From assembly GCF_002236805.1 (NCBI RefSeq), contig NZ_NIQA01000002.1, positions 486,783 to 550,782 of the forward strand: a stretch of 64,000 nucleotides of DNA, given 5' to 3'. Positions 11,501 through 23,469 of this stretch are shown one piece after another (position 1 is the stretch's first letter; the number at the start of each line of letters is the position of its first letter). This DNA comes from Pusillimonas sp. T2. Lineage in GTDB: Bacteria > Pseudomonadota > Gammaproteobacteria > Burkholderiales > Burkholderiaceae_B. Made by a program: the position numbers and the translations under genes. Under the pieces are notes generated by a model that saw only the letters and a list, made by a program, of their open reading frames with translations, was not told where the DNA came from and did not search any database.

Positions 11501-12288
11501 CCACACCCATACTCAAGCCCCGCAGCGATCTGGGCTCGGGCTTTCCGACCCTGCTCTGGAAAGAAATCATGCGCTTCTGGAAGGTGGCCTTCCAGACCAT
11601 TGCTGCGCCGGTATTGACCGCCCTGCTGTACCTGCTGGTTTTCGCCCACGTGCTCGAAGACCGTGTCAAGGTGTACGACAGCCTGCCCTACACCGCGTTT
11701 CTTATCCCCGGGCTCATGATGATGAGCATGTTGCAAAACGCCTTTGCCAACCCGTCTTCGTCGCTAATTCAAAGCCGTATTACGGGTAACCTGGTCTTTG
11801 TGCTGCTGCCACCCATTTCACACCGCGAATTCTTCACGGCCTACCTCATTGCTGCCATCTTCCGTGGCCTGGCTGTCGGGCTGTGCGTGTGGCTGGTCGC
11901 CATGTTCTTCGTGCCCCTGGCTCCGGCCAACCTGCTTTGGGTGTTGGTGTTTGCCGTGATGTCTTGCGGCATTATGGGCACGCTGGGCATTATTGCCGGC
12001 CTGTGGTCCGAAAAATTCGACCAGCTCGCCGCATTTCAGAACTTCCTGATTTTGCCCGCCACGTTCTTGTCGGGTGTGTTCTACTCCATTCATAGCCTGC
12101 CGCCTTTCTGGCAGGCCGTCTCGCACTACAATCCTATTTTCTACACGATCGACGGTTTCCGATACGGGTTCTTCTCTGTATCCGACGTCTCGCCCTGGAC
12201 CAGCCTGGCCGTTGTAGCCGGTGTATTTGCCGTGCTGGCCGTATATACACTGCGCCTGCTGGCCGCGGGCTACAAACTGCGGAACTAA
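11497..12288 (+). CDS. ABC-2 type exporter permease
   Basis: Membrane partner of the preceding ATPase (YadH-like). The 263 residues contain about six hydrophobic segments and the ABC-2 family ending FLSGVFYSIHSLPPFWQ, then NPIFYTIDGFRYGF. The ATG at 11497 overlaps the ATPase stop by 4 bases. Substrate unknown; lipid, polysaccharide or drug export are the usual possibilities. Confidence 0.9.
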   Translation: MTTPILKPRSDLGSGFPTLLWKEIMRFWKVAFQTIAAPVLTALLYLLVFAHVLEDRVKVYDSLPYTAFLIPGLMMMSMLQNAFANPSSSLIQSRITGNLVFVLLPPISHREFFTAYLIAAIFRGLAVGLCVWLVAMFFVPLAPANLLWVLVFAVMSCGIMGTLGIIAGLWSEKFDQLAAFQNFLILPATFLSGVFYSIHSLPPFWQAVSHYNPIFYTIDGFRYGFFSVSDVSPWTSLAVVAGVFAVLAVYTLRLLAAGYKLRN

Positions 12289-12293
12289 CCCTT

Positions 12294-14471
<2,178 letters not shown>

Positions 14472-14488
14472 ACCACGCTTTCCCCTCC

Positions 14489-14513
14489 CGGCGGGTGCGC
14501 TTGCAACCCGCCG
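14489..14513 (+). other. Stem-loop between hisG and hisD
   Basis: CGGCGGGT (14489-14496) pairs perfectly with ACCCGCCG (14506-14513) around a nine-base loop. The closest T-run starts about 17 bases later. It may attenuate or stabilise the transcript in the 103-base hisG-hisD gap. No leader peptide rich in histidine was seen. Confidence 0.4.
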
Positions 14514-14574
14514 CTTTGACCCCATTCTCCTTTTTTGTCATAGTATTAGCTTAATTCTTGCTGTCAGGGTCACC

Positions 14575-15885
14575 ATGCTGTCCATCAAACGCCTTAGTTC
14601 TGCCTCAGAAAATTTCGCTGCCACGTTGCGCCAGTTGTTGGCCTTCGATGCCTCACAAGACGAGTCCATCGAAAGCGCCACGGCCGACATCCTGCGTCAG
14701 GTACAAGAACATGGCGACGCAGCCCTACTCGACTACACCCATCGGTTCGACCGTGTTCAGGCCGAATCGGTCGCCGCACTCGAAATCCCCAAATCTGAAT
14801 GGCAAGCCGCGCTTGACAGCCTGCCGGCCGACCAACGCGCCGCCCTTGAAGCGGCCGCCGAGCGCGTACGCACCTACCACGAGCACCAACGCAGCCAAAG
14901 CTGGTCGTACACCGAAGCCGACGGCACCGTACTGGGCCAAAAAATAACGCCTCTCGACCGTGTCGGGCTGTACGTACCCGGCGGTAAGGCAGCGTACCCG
15001 TCTTCCGTGCTCATGAACGCCATTCCGGCCAAAGTTGCCGGCGTAGCCGAGGTCGTCATGGTGACCCCCACGCCCGGCGGCGTACGCAACCCCATTGTGC
15101 TGGCGGCAGCCGCCATTGCCGGGGTCGACCGCGCCTGGGCCATTGGCGGCGCTCAGGCCGTAGGCGCACTGGCTTACGGCACGCAAAGCATCGCCGCTGT
15201 CGACAAAATCGTCGGCCCGGGCAACGCCTATGTGGCGGCGGCAAAGCGCCGTGTTTTCGGTACCGTGGGTATCGACATGATTGCCGGCCCCAGCGAAATC
15301 TTAATCATCGCCGACGGCACTACACCCGCACACTGGGTGGCGATGGACTTATTCTCGCAAGCCGAGCACGACGAACTGGCGCAATCGATTCTGCTGTGCC
15401 CCGACGCCCAGTACCTGGATGAGGTCGAACGCGAAATCAATCGTCTGTTGCCCTCCATGCCGCGCGCCGACATCATTCGTACCAGCCTGACTAACCGCGG
15501 CGCGCTTATCCTGGTCAAAGACATCGACGAAGCCTGTGCCATAGCCAACGACATCGCACCCGAACACCTCGAAATCTCTACCGAAAATGCCCACGCCGTC
15601 GCCGAAAACATCCGGCATGCCGGCGCTATCTTCATGGGCCGTTTCAGCTCCGAATCGCTAGGCGACTATTGCGCCGGCCCCAACCACGTTCTACCCACAT
15701 CCCGCACGGCACGGTTCTCATCGCCGCTGGGGGTGTATGATTTCCAGAAACGCAGCAGCCTTATCCAGGTTTCGCACCAAGGTGCGCAAACACTGGGCAA
15801 AATTGCCGCCACGCTGGCCTACGGCGAAGGTCTGCAAGCCCACGCCGCTAGCGCCGAATACCGGCTTGACGCCGCCAACACCTAG
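14575..15885 (+). CDS. hisD: Histidinol dehydrogenase
   Basis: Zinc enzyme that oxidises histidinol to histidine in two NAD-dependent steps. The 436 residues carry the conserved [12 protein letters not shown] stretch, [10 protein letters not shown], the zinc-site QAEHDE motif, and the catalytic APEHLEI and GPNHVLPTS stretches. The gap to hisB is only 36 bases, leaving no room for hisC, which usually sits here in relatives. Confidence 0.97.
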   Translation: MLSIKRLSSASENFAATLRQLLAFDASQDESIESATADILRQVQEHGDAALLDYTHRFDRVQAESVAALEIPKSEWQAALDSLPADQRAALEAAAERVRTYHEHQRSQSWSYTEADGTVLGQKITPLDRVGLYVPGGKAAYPSSVLMNAIPAKVAGVAEVVMVTPTPGGVRNPIVLAAAAIAGVDRAWAIGGAQAVGALAYGTQSIAAVDKIVGPGNAYVAAAKRRVFGTVGIDMIAGPSEILIIADGTTPAHWVAMDLFSQAEHDELAQSILLCPDAQYLDEVEREINRLLPSMPRADIIRTSLTNRGALILVKDIDEACAIANDIAPEHLEISTENAHAVAENIRHAGAIFMGRFSSESLGDYCAGPNHVLPTSRTARFSSPLGVYDFQKRSSLIQVSHQGAQTLGKIAATLAYGEGLQAHAASAEYRLDAANT

Positions 15886-15890
15886 CTTTT

Positions 15891-15906
15891 TGGGGCGCAA
15901 GCCCCA
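15891..15906 (+). other. GNRA-type hairpin at the hisD-hisB junction
   Basis: TGGGGC (15891-15896) pairs with GCCCCA (15901-15906) across a GCAA tetraloop. There is no T-run. It lies exactly where hisC would be expected. Confidence 0.4.
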
Positions 15907-15921
15907 GTTATACAGATTATT

Positions 15922-16509
15922 ATGCGTACCGCCGAAATCACCCGCAACACCAACGAGACCCGCATCCGCGTGTCCATCAACCTCGACGGCACCGGCCGCC
16001 AGAGCATCAACACCGGTGTGCCTTTCCTCGACCACATGCTCGACCAGATCGCCCGCCATGGCCTGATCGACCTCGATATCCATTGCGACGGCGACACGCA
16101 CATCGACGACCACCACAGTGTCGAAGACGTAGGCATTGCCCTGGGGCAAGCCTTTGCCGCCGCGGTCGGCGACAAAAAGGGCCTGCGCCGCTACGGCCAC
16201 GCCTACGTACCGCTCGACGAAGCCCTATCGCGCGTCGTCATCGACTTTTCCGGTCGCCCCGGGCTCGAACTCCATGTACCCTTCACGCGCTCGCACATTG
16301 GGCAATTCGACGTCGACCTGACACAAGAGTTTTTCCAGGGTTTCGTCAATCACGCCCTGGTCACGCTACACATCGACAACCTGCGCGGCACCAATTCGCA
16401 CCACCAGTGCGAAACCGTCTTCAAGGCGTTCGGCCGCGCCCTGCGCATGGCGACTGAAATCGACCCGCGCGCCACCGACGTCATTCCATCCACCAAGGGC
16501 GTTCTGTAA
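15922..16509 (+). CDS. hisB: Imidazoleglycerol-phosphate dehydratase
   Basis: Dehydrates imidazole glycerol phosphate to imidazole acetol phosphate. The 195-residue protein is the single-function form, without the N-terminal histidinol-phosphatase domain of enteric HisB. Manganese-binding motifs are present: [24 protein letters not shown] and NSHHQCE. The phosphatase step must be done by a separate enzyme elsewhere. Confidence 0.97.
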   Translation: MRTAEITRNTNETRIRVSINLDGTGRQSINTGVPFLDHMLDQIARHGLIDLDIHCDGDTHIDDHHSVEDVGIALGQAFAAAVGDKKGLRRYGHAYVPLDEALSRVVIDFSGRPGLELHVPFTRSHIGQFDVDLTQEFFQGFVNHALVTLHIDNLRGTNSHHQCETVFKAFGRALRMATEIDPRATDVIPSTKGVL

Positions 16510-16514
16510 GCATC

Positions 16515-17171
16515 GTGAATACCATCGCCATTGTTGATTACGGCATGGGCAACTTCCACTCGGTTGCCCGCGCCCTGCAAGCAGCCGCGCCCGATGCCGA
16601 CGTGCGCATCTGCCGTAACGCCGCCGACATCGCCGCCGCGTCACGCGTTGTGTTCCCCGGGCAGGGCGCCATGCCCGACTGCATGCGCACCCTGAGCGAA
16701 TCGGGCTTGCGCGATGCGGTATTGCAAGCCGCCCGATCAAAGCCCCTGCTGGGCGTGTGTGTTGGCGAGCAAATGCTGTTCGACACCAGCGAAGAAGGCA
16801 ATACACCATGCCTGGGTCTGTTCGCCGGCCAAGTCAAAAAATTTCAGGGCCCGCAGTTTGCTTCATCGCGCCAGCACGGCGACCAGGCCCACGAGCTGCT
16901 CAAGGTACCCCACATGGGCTGGAACCGGGTACAACACACCCGCTCCCACCCGCTGTGGCAAGGCATTGAGGACGGCACCCACTTTTATTTCGTGCACAGC
17001 TACTACGCGCAACCGGCCGACCCGGCCCTTACCGTAGGCCAAACGCACTACGGTTTGACCTTTACCTGCGCCGTTGCTGCCGATAACATTTTTGCTGTGC
17101 AGTTTCATCCCGAAAAAAGCGCCGACCCGGGTCTGCGCCTTTATCGCAATTTTGTCGACTGGAACCCTTAA
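16515..17171 (+). CDS. hisH: Imidazole glycerol phosphate synthase glutaminase subunit
   Basis: Class I glutamine amidotransferase that feeds ammonia to HisF. The 218 residues start at a GTG 6 bases after hisB. Cys82 in the GVCVGEQML elbow is the nucleophile, and FHPEKS near the C-terminus supplies the His/Glu of the triad. The elbow reads GVCVGEQ instead of the more usual GICLGMQ. hisA and hisF follow in the pathway's usual order. Confidence 0.96.
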   Translation: MNTIAIVDYGMGNFHSVARALQAAAPDADVRICRNAADIAAASRVVFPGQGAMPDCMRTLSESGLRDAVLQAARSKPLLGVCVGEQMLFDTSEEGNTPCLGLFAGQVKKFQGPQFASSRQHGDQAHELLKVPHMGWNRVQHTRSHPLWQGIEDGTHFYFVHSYYAQPADPALTVGQTHYGLTFTCAVAADNIFAVQFHPEKSADPGLRLYRNFVDWNP

Positions 17172-17219
17172 GCGGTTACGCCAACCTCCCACACTTCTTT
17201 TGATTGACTGACTCAGATC

Positions 17220-17969
17220 ATGCTTCTCATCCCCGCTATCGACCTTAAAGACGGACATTGCGTACGCTTGCGCCAAGGTGACCTCGCCGACGCAACCATC
17301 TTCTCGGAAGACCCAGCCGCTATGGCTACCGAATGGCTCGACCAGGGGGCACGACGCCTGCACCTGGTCGACCTGAACGGCGCTGTGGCGGGTACCCCGA
17401 AAAACCTGACCGCGATCAAGTCTATTTTGCGCGCCATGGATGACGAGATCCCCGTGCAGATCGGCGGTGGCATTCGCGACCTGAACACCATCGAAAGCTA
17501 TCTAGACATTGGCATTACGTATGTCATTATCGGTACGGCCGCAGTCAAAGACCCGGGCTTTTTGCGCGATGCTTGCAGCGCCTTCCCGGGCAGCATTATT
17601 GTGGGTCTTGACGCGCGCGACGGCAAAGTCGCCACCGACGGCTGGAGCAAACTGACCCGCCATGACGTTTACGACATTGCCCGAAAATTCGAAGACTACG
17701 GCTGCGAATCCATTATCTACACCGATATTGGTCGTGACGGCATGCTGTCGGGCGTTAACATTGAAGCCACCGTCAAGCTGGCCCAGGCCGTCAGTATTCC
17801 TATTATTGCCTCGGGCGGCGTGACCGACCTGAAGGACATCGAAGCCCTGTGCGCCGTCGAAGAAGAGGGCGTTGAAGGCGCTATTCTGGGCCGCAGCATC
17901 TACGAAGGCACGCTCGACTTCGGCGCGGCACAAGCCTTGGCCGACGAACTGAACGGCGAGACAGAATGA
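17220..17969 (+). CDS. hisA: ProFAR isomerase
   Basis: TIM-barrel isomerase that converts ProFAR to PRFAR. The 249 residues start with [12 protein letters not shown]; Asp8 and the aspartate in [14 protein letters not shown] (about 128) are the catalytic acid/base pair. C-terminal phosphate loops read SGGVTDLKD and [11 protein letters not shown]. It overlaps hisF by ATGA. Confidence 0.97.
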   Translation: MLLIPAIDLKDGHCVRLRQGDLADATIFSEDPAAMATEWLDQGARRLHLVDLNGAVAGTPKNLTAIKSILRAMDDEIPVQIGGGIRDLNTIESYLDIGITYVIIGTAAVKDPGFLRDACSAFPGSIIVGLDARDGKVATDGWSKLTRHDVYDIARKFEDYGCESIIYTDIGRDGMLSGVNIEATVKLAQAVSIPIIASGGVTDLKDIEALCAVEEEGVEGAILGRSIYEGTLDFGAAQALADELNGETE

Positions 17970-18823
17970 CCGCCATGTCAGAACCCGTCGAGTCGGCCCG
18001 CATCGGGACCGGCAACAACGCACAGGCAACAACAGGCACACCGGCCGATAGCGGCCTGACCCGCCGCATTATCCCCTGCCTCGACGTGACCGCCGGCCGC
18101 GTGGTTAAAGGCGTCAACTTCGTAGGCTTGGTCGACGCCGGCGACCCGGTCGAAATTGCACGTCGCTACAACGAACAGGGCGCCGACGAACTGACCTTTT
18201 TAGACATTACGGCCACCAGCGACAACCGCGACCTGATTCTGCCCATTATCGAGGCCGTCGCATCGCAAGTGTTCATCCCGCTTACCGTCGGTGGCGGGGT
18301 GCGCCAGGTGGCCGATATCCAGCGCCTGCTCAATGCCGGCGCCGACAAGGTGTCTATCAACAGCGCCGCCGTCAGCAACCCCGAACTGGTCCGTGAAGCG
18401 GCCAACTATCACGGCTCGCAATGCATTGTGGTCGCTATCGACGCACGCCGTGTGTCGGCCGAAGGCGAGCCCCCACGCTGGGAAATTTTTACGCACGGGG
18501 GCCGCAAAGCCACCGGCATCGACGCCGTGCAATGGGCCGAAAAAATGGCGGCCTACGGGGCCGGCGAAATCCTGCTTACCAGTATGGATCGCGACGGCAC
18601 AAAATCGGGCTTCGACCTTGAGCTGACCCGTGCGGTATCCGACGCGGTACCTGTGCCGGTCATTGCGTCGGGCGGTGTCGGCAACCTGCAGCATCTAGTC
18701 GACGGCGTCACCGCCGGTCGTGCCAGCGCCGTTCTCGCAGCCAGTATTTTCCACTTTGGCGACCACACCGTGCGCGAAGCCAAAGCCCTGATGGCGCAAC
18801 ACGGTATTCCGGTACGGTTATAG
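17966..18823 (+). CDS. hisF: Imidazole glycerol phosphate synthase cyclase subunit
   Basis: Cyclase that joins ammonia from HisH to PRFAR, giving IGP and AICAR. The 285-residue reading has an N-terminal extension of about 29 residues, so the catalytic aspartate (Asp11 in typical HisF) is Asp40 in IIPCLDV. The second catalytic aspartate is in [10 protein letters not shown]. The start at 17966 gives the coupled ATGA overlap with hisA; an in-frame ATG at 17975 is the alternative. Either way the extension is polar and low in complexity. Confidence 0.95.
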   Translation: MTAMSEPVESARIGTGNNAQATTGTPADSGLTRRIIPCLDVTAGRVVKGVNFVGLVDAGDPVEIARRYNEQGADELTFLDITATSDNRDLILPIIEAVASQVFIPLTVGGGVRQVADIQRLLNAGADKVSINSAAVSNPELVREAANYHGSQCIVVAIDARRVSAEGEPPRWEIFTHGGRKATGIDAVQWAEKMAAYGAGEILLTSMDRDGTKSGFDLELTRAVSDAVPVPVIASGGVGNLQHLVDGVTAGRASAVLAASIFHFGDHTVREAKALMAQHGIPVRL

Positions 18824-18867
18824 TCGCGGCCCTTTGCGCAGCATTAATCAAGCAGAATCTTACTGAC

Positions 18868-19344
18868 ATGAACTCCTGGATTTCCGACGTCAAATTTGAC
18901 GAAAAAGGCTTGATTCCCGCCATTGCACAAGACGCTGACACCGGCGTTATTTTGATGGTGGCCTGGATGAACGCCGAGTCACTTGCCGAAACGGCTCGCA
19001 CGGGCCGCGCGGTGTACTGGTCGCGTTCACGCGGGCGCTTGTGGCGTAAAGGCGAAGAGTCGGGCCACGTTCAACACCTGCGCGAAATCCGCCTAGACTG
19101 CGACGCCGACGTGTTGTTGTTAAAGGTAAAACAAGACGGCGGCATTGCCTGCCACACCGGTCGCGAAAGCTGCTTTTACCGGCGGCTTGACGACCACCAG
19201 GGCCTGGCAATTGGTGTCGACAACGTATTATCGGCGCCGGCCGCAGCGGCAGGTCAACTAGCAACGCCCAACAACGCCCCCAACGACGCCGTCTGGAACA
19301 GCATCGAACCCGTCCTGAAAGACCCTGAACATATTTACAAATAA
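18868..19344 (+). CDS. hisI: Phosphoribosyl-AMP cyclohydrolase
   Basis: Zinc/magnesium enzyme that opens the adenine ring of PR-AMP. The 158 residues include the conserved [16 protein letters not shown] stretch, the metal motif [11 protein letters not shown], and zinc cysteines in [10 protein letters not shown]. About 40 residues at the C-terminus (after the RRLDD segment) are Ala/Asn-rich and exceed the usual core. It is single-function, with hisE separate and 45 bases downstream. Confidence 0.96.
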   Translation: MNSWISDVKFDEKGLIPAIAQDADTGVILMVAWMNAESLAETARTGRAVYWSRSRGRLWRKGEESGHVQHLREIRLDCDADVLLLKVKQDGGIACHTGRESCFYRRLDDHQGLAIGVDNVLSAPAAAAGQLATPNNAPNDAVWNSIEPVLKDPEHIYK

Positions 19345-19389
19345 CTATTGGCGCACGAACGGCTCGACCCACTGCTAAAGTGATTCATC

Positions 19390-19725
19390 ATGAATACTGC
19401 AAACGATATTTTGGCCCGTCTGGCCGACACACTGGAAAGCCGCCTGCCCAAGAACGGGGGTGACCCGGCGTCGTCATACAGCGCCCGACTGCTTTCCAAG
19501 GGCCCCGACGCCTTCCTGAAAAAAATTGGCGAAGAAGCCACCGAACTGGTCATGGCCGCCAAAGACGAATCGCGCGAAAAAATCGTCTACGAAACTGCCG
19601 ACCTCTGGTTTCACAGCATGGTTGCACTGGCACACTATGGCCTGCGGCCCGAAGATGTTTTGAATGAGCTGGCCCGGCGCGAAGGCACTTCAGGCATTGC
19701 CGAAAAAGCCGCGCGGAGCGAATAA
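19390..19725 (+). CDS. hisE: Phosphoribosyl-ATP pyrophosphatase
   Basis: Hydrolyses PR-ATP to PR-AMP. The 111-residue all-alpha MazG-like protein shows the family core [16 protein letters not shown] and the [13 protein letters not shown] stretch with its acidic metal ligands. It is the last gene of the his run; about 150 bases separate it from hinT. Confidence 0.95.
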   Translation: MNTANDILARLADTLESRLPKNGGDPASSYSARLLSKGPDAFLKKIGEEATELVMAAKDESREKIVYETADLWFHSMVALAHYGLRPEDVLNELARREGTSGIAEKAARSE

Positions 19726-19826
19726 GCCCCCCTATCGCATACCCTAGCTGTGGTAAAAAGAGCAATCGTATACACTCAAGTTTTGGCGGGCGGCACGTTA
19801 ACCTGGCGTCAACATGGCCCTTGGCT

Positions 19827-19856
19827 TTAACGTATGCCCACCCCGGGTTTTAAAAT
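19827..19856 (+). promoter_or_regulatory. Possible sigma-70 promoter for hinT
   Basis: TTAACG (19827-19832) and TAAAAT (19851-19856) are separated by 18 bases, four and five matches to the consensus hexamers. It would start transcription about 13 bases before the hinT ATG. Read by eye only. Confidence 0.3.
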
Positions 19857-19875
19857 AGATTTTTCAGCAACATTC

Positions 19876-20241
19876 ATGAGCACCTGCCTGTTTTGCAAAA
19901 TCGCCGCCGGCGAAATTCCTTCCAAAAAGGTCTTCGAAAACGAAGAAATGCTCGTGTTTCACGACATCAACCCTGCGGCCCCGGTGCATTTGCTGGTTAT
20001 CCCAAAGCACCATGTCACATCTATGCAAGACATCACCGAAGCCGATGCTGGCTGGTTGGGTAGAATGATGGCGGCCATCCCAAAAATTGCAGCCGACAAC
20101 GGTTGCCGGCCTGGACCCGACGGCGGTTTCCGCGTGGTGGCCAACAGCGGCGCCGACGGCGGCCAAGAAGTCGGGCACTTGCACTTTCATATTATTGGGG
20201 GCCCGCGCCCCAGGGCGCAACGCGTTGCACCTGCCGCATAG
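19876..20241 (+). CDS. hinT: HIT-family purine nucleoside phosphoramidase
   Basis: 121-residue HIT protein that hydrolyses adenosine phosphoramidates. The N-terminal CLFCKIAAGEIPS and the histidine triad HLHFHI (His101, 103, 105) are diagnostic; His103 is the expected nucleophile. The ATG at 19876 gives the usual family start; an upstream in-frame ATG at 19834 would add 14 atypical residues. It lies between hisE and tatA, a common betaproteobacterial order. Confidence 0.93.
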   Translation: MSTCLFCKIAAGEIPSKKVFENEEMLVFHDINPAAPVHLLVIPKHHVTSMQDITEADAGWLGRMMAAIPKIAADNGCRPGPDGGFRVVANSGADGGQEVGHLHFHIIGGPRPRAQRVAPAA

Positions 20242-20317
20242 CCCACAAAACGTACACGTATAACTACAACACACTTACACCACACACATTCGCGGTTCGC
20301 ACCGCACGGAGAGCAAC

Positions 20318-20548
20318 ATGGGTAGTTTCAGCATTTGGCACTGGCTTATCGTTTTGGTCATCGTCGCCCTGGTTTTTGGCACCAAAAAACTGCGCAACAT
20401 GGGTGAAGACCTTGGCGGCGCCGTCAAAGGGTTCAAGAAAGGCATGGCCGACGCCACTGAAGAAGGCAAAAAGACCGAATCAGTTACACAAAAATCCATC
20501 GATGGCGACACCATCGACGTTCAGGCCAAAGAAAAGAAAGACGCCTAA
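20318..20548 (+). CDS. tatA: Sec-independent translocase protein TatA
   Basis: Forms the pore-like oligomer of the Tat system that exports folded proteins. The 76 residues have one membrane helix (about 5-20) followed by the [23 protein letters not shown] amphipathic region (split here by the hinge at Gly21), then a charged tail. GGAGAG lies at good distance before the ATG. tatB and tatC follow. Confidence 0.96.
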   Translation: MGSFSIWHWLIVLVIVALVFGTKKLRNMGEDLGGAVKGFKKGMADATEEGKKTESVTQKSIDGDTIDVQAKEKKDA

Positions 20549-20593
20549 TCTTCAGGGTCTGCGGTGTTCCCCAACCCCTAACGGTTAACCGTC

Positions 20594-21166
20594 ATGTTTG
20601 ATATCAGTTTTACCGAACTGATGATCATCGGCATTGTTGCCCTGGTCGTCATCGGCCCCGAACGTCTACCCAAAGTGGCTCGCACATTGGGCCACTTGCT
20701 TGGGCGTGCCCAGCGTTACGTCAACGATGTCAAAACCGACATCAAGCGCGAGATGGACGCGGGCGACCTGAACGACGTCAAAAACCAGTTTACCGAAGCG
20801 GCCTCGTCGGTAAAAGCGTCTATTGAAGATGCCTCGCGCACCATCGAAGACCCCATGAAAGCCGCCCGCGACGCCGTCGAAAACGCCGGCAAGTCGTTGC
20901 AAAGCTCGTTGGTTGACTTTGACGGCTACGAGCCGGATGCAGCGGCCAAAGAAGCCCAAAATGAAGCGCTTGCCGACAATACATCGCCAGCAAACAATGC
21001 CAATGGCAATAGCGGCGCCTCAGGCCAAGCACAGACGCCGCAAGCTCAAGACAGCGCCAATGCCTTGCACAATGCACCGGAAAGCACCAGTGCGCCGGAA
21101 GACGCCAAGCGTGCAGCTGCAGCGCCCGCCGCCTCATCCAACAGCAACACCGGAACAACGCCGTGA
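20594..21166 (+). CDS. tatB: Sec-independent translocase protein TatB
   Basis: Part of the TatBC receptor for twin-arginine signal peptides. The 190 residues start MFDISFTELMIIGIVALVV with the helix and the conserved GPERLPKVART motif, then an amphipathic helix. From about residue 120 the tail is low-complexity and rich in Ala, Asn and Gln. The stop overlaps the tatC GTG start by 4 bases. Confidence 0.95.
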   Translation: MFDISFTELMIIGIVALVVIGPERLPKVARTLGHLLGRAQRYVNDVKTDIKREMDAGDLNDVKNQFTEAASSVKASIEDASRTIEDPMKAARDAVENAGKSLQSSLVDFDGYEPDAAAKEAQNEALADNTSPANNANGNSGASGQAQTPQAQDSANALHNAPESTSAPEDAKRAAAAPAASSNSNTGTTP

Positions 21167-21927
21167 CCACTGAAGACAGCAGCGCCGACACCTTTGTTTC
21201 GCACCTTATCGAATTACGTACGCGTCTGATTCGCGCCGTAGGCGCGATTCTGCTCGTGTTTATTGCGCTGTTCTTGTACCCCGGCGCATCGGCCATTTAC
21301 GACGCCCTGGCTCAACCCATGCTGGCGTCGTTACCCACCGGCACCAACATGATAGCCACCGGTGTGATCACGCCCTTTATGGTGCCGATCAAAGTCACAT
21401 TACTCGCCGCTTTTGTTATTGCGCTGCCCGTGGTGCTTTACCAGGCGTGGGCGTTTGTCGCCCCCGGGCTTTACAAACACGAACAACGCCTAGCCCTGCC
21501 GCTTATTTTGTCCAGCACCTTGCTGTTCTTGCTGGGCATGGCGTTCTGCTATTTTGTCGTGTTCAAAACCGTCTTCGAATTTATTGCCGGTTTCGCGCCC
21601 GAATCGGTCACCCCCGCGCCCGACATCGAAGCCTACGTCAGCTTTGTCATTACCATGTTCATGGCCTTTGGCCTGACCTTCGAAGTGCCCATTGCTGTGG
21701 TGCTGCTGGTTAAAACAGGCATGACCACCGCCGAAAAACTGCGCAATGCCCGCGGCTACGTCATTGTAGGCGCCTTCGTTATTGCCGCCGTCGTCACACC
21801 GCCCGACGTCATTAGCCAGTTCATGCTGGCCGTACCCTTATGCCTGCTGTTTGAAGTAGGCCTGCTGGTGGCCAGCCGCATGAAACCACTCAGCGCCGAC
21901 GCCGAAAACGCCGAAGCTACCGAGTAA
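21163..21927 (+). CDS. tatC: Sec-independent translocase protein TatC
   Basis: Six-span membrane protein that recognises twin-arginine signal peptides with TatB. The 254 residues begin at GTG 21163, overlapping tatB. Family hallmarks are FVSHLIELRTRLIRA at the N-terminus, YQAWAFVAPGLYKHE in the first periplasmic/cytoplasmic loop region, and AFGLTFEVPIAVVLL. It ends the core-genome run; a convergent gene follows. Confidence 0.96.
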   Translation: MTTEDSSADTFVSHLIELRTRLIRAVGAILLVFIALFLYPGASAIYDALAQPMLASLPTGTNMIATGVITPFMVPIKVTLLAAFVIALPVVLYQAWAFVAPGLYKHEQRLALPLILSSTLLFLLGMAFCYFVVFKTVFEFIAGFAPESVTPAPDIEAYVSFVITMFMAFGLTFEVPIAVVLLVKTGMTTAEKLRNARGYVIVGAFVIAAVVTPPDVISQFMLAVPLCLLFEVGLLVASRMKPLSADAENAEATE

Positions 21928-21941
21928 CTTCTTGACCGTGC

Positions 21942-21964
21942 GCAGCGCTTGCTTGAAGCGCTGC
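21942..21964. terminator. Hairpin between tatC and the convergent DHODH-like gene
   Basis: GCAGCGCTT (21942-21950) pairs perfectly with AAGCGCTGC (21956-21964) around a five-base loop. It sits between two converging genes. No strong T-run is present on either side. Confidence 0.5.
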
Positions 21965-21983
21965 AAAGTGGTCGTGGCGAACA

Positions 21984-23120
21984 TCACACATCAGGCCGCT
22001 GCGCTTTCAAGGCACACGCCATAAAAGGTAGAACGAGTGCCGATGACGCAACCAAAGCCGCATCTGCCCCCGCCTCTACAAACGCCGCGGCACGCTCTGG
22101 TGTGCTGGCACCGCCAACGCCAATAATGCGTAAATCAAGCTGCTCAGCGCGTATCAACTGCGTCGCCTTTTTGACGGCATCAAGAGACAACTGATAAATT
22201 GCCCCACCATGCACGCCTGCCATATGGCGTGAAGCCCCAAAGTACGGACGGCCATCAGGATCTTCAACTTTGCGTGCAAGCGCATTCATCATGACTACGC
22301 CGTCGGCTGCACCGGCTACCGTGCGCAAAAAGCCATCAAGCGAATGACCTAAATGCCCAACTTTAAGCAGCACTGGACGCCCCCTGGCACCCCGACGCAC
22401 GGCTAACGCAATATCGCGTGAAAGCGCCAAGTCTTTATAGACCGCCCCCTCTGCCACATTAACGTTCGGACACGACAGATTCGCTTCAACAATATCAGCA
22501 CCCGCATCCACCACCATTTGCGCAAGCGTTTCAAACTCTTGCACAAAATCGCTTTGCGCCATGCCGGGCTGAGTTGTACCCACAATAGAAGCAATCAGCA
22601 CCTGACCATCAAGTAAAGCGTGTTTTGTCACTTCAATATCGCGCTGCCAAAACTCGGGAGGGAGCGACGGCATGCCGATTGATCCTCCGGTTGGTGCAAC
22701 ATCCAGCGGCAAGGTCGGGGCAGCCAAAGTATTTGCGGTCGAATCGTCCTCATAAACATTTGAATGCGGATCGATAAAAGCAAAGTTAGGTACAGGGTGC
22801 GCAATTCGCTCGTATAGGCGAACAGTTTTATAAGTCAGAATGTCGAACCCTAATTTACTGTATGTTGACAGCCACTTAGAGTTGATTCCTGGCCCTGCCG
22901 CAACGCCAAAGCGCGAATTAACCGCTAACCCGAGAAGCGACTTTTGGGGGACTTTTGGAACATGCGGAAACGGGCCATCGAAGCTAGGCCCCAACGCGGC
23001 ATTCTCTTCAAAGCTTTTATCAAATCGGTACATAGGGGAATCACCCCACGTACTTGCAACATTTACGTTGTTTTGCTCGCCATCGGATGAGATGGCGAAG
23101 ATGTTGTGATTGGTCACCAT
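21984..23120 (-). CDS. DHODH-like FMN flavoprotein
   Basis: A 378-residue TIM-barrel flavoprotein related to dihydroorotate dehydrogenase and the dihydropyrimidine dehydrogenase FMN domain. Visible motifs are AAGPGINSKWL near the start of the barrel, the substrate-loop EANLSCPNV, a lysine in LLKVGHLG, VMMNALARKV, and the phosphate site IIGVGGASTPE. The best start is 23120 (AGGGGA upstream), with another ATG 29 codons in. Housekeeping PyrD is shorter and usually lies elsewhere, so this one probably reduces or oxidises a ring compound in the neighbouring catabolic cluster. That role is inferred. Confidence 0.6.
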   Translation of the reverse strand: MVTNHNIFAISSDGEQNNVNVASTWGDSPMYRFDKSFEENAALGPSFDGPFPHVPKVPQKSLLGLAVNSRFGVAAGPGINSKWLSTYSKLGFDILTYKTVRLYERIAHPVPNFAFIDPHSNVYEDDSTANTLAAPTLPLDVAPTGGSIGMPSLPPEFWQRDIEVTKHALLDGQVLIASIVGTTQPGMAQSDFVQEFETLAQMVVDAGADIVEANLSCPNVNVAEGAVYKDLALSRDIALAVRRGARGRPVLLKVGHLGHSLDGFLRTVAGAADGVVMMNALARKVEDPDGRPYFGASRHMAGVHGGAIYQLSLDAVKKATQLIRAEQLDLRIIGVGGASTPERAAAFVEAGADAALVASSALVLPFMACALKAQRPDV

Positions 23121-23469
23121 AGATCCCCTGTCTGGATGCTGTCAGAAGTCAGAATGTTTGCGTGCGCTGAGTCTGCATAAGCAAACGCAGTCATGCCCTT
23201 TAAAGCGCCATAGAACGAACTATTAAATTCAGTACATCAGCCTATTAAAAATAAACCAAATTCTGTTTTAGTACGGTCGTGCCGTCAACATAAATTTGCA
23301 TCGCTGGCAAAGGCTGCCCGGCAATAGCCTGTAGGCATAGAGCACTACATCAGTGTTATCCCTGTCTTGCGTTAACGTGTTGTTTACATCCAGAATGACA
23401 TTCGTTTTTAAAGTTGGCTCATGGCAATTTTCAGCACATTCCTTCACCCCAACCAGAAAGAGGGCACCC
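23121..23469. other. Divergent intergenic region, DHODH-like gene / TRAP operon
   Basis: This 349-base, AT-rich stretch separates a minus-strand and a plus-strand gene, so it should hold promoters for both. No clear consensus promoter or long inverted repeat was found by eye. No credible small gene was seen: the open frame running into dctP lacks a ribosome site. Confidence 0.4.

Noticed and set aside
14472-14574. Histidine leader peptide or attenuator before hisD
   Set aside because: No short frame rich in histidine codons was found; only a simple stem-loop is present.
21984-23120. Housekeeping PyrD
   Set aside because: The N-terminal half and gene context do not fit. The DHODH-like label is kept without a gene symbol.
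23353-23469. Upstream extension of dctP
   Set aside because: The added residues would hide the signal peptide. The later ATG has a good ribosome site.
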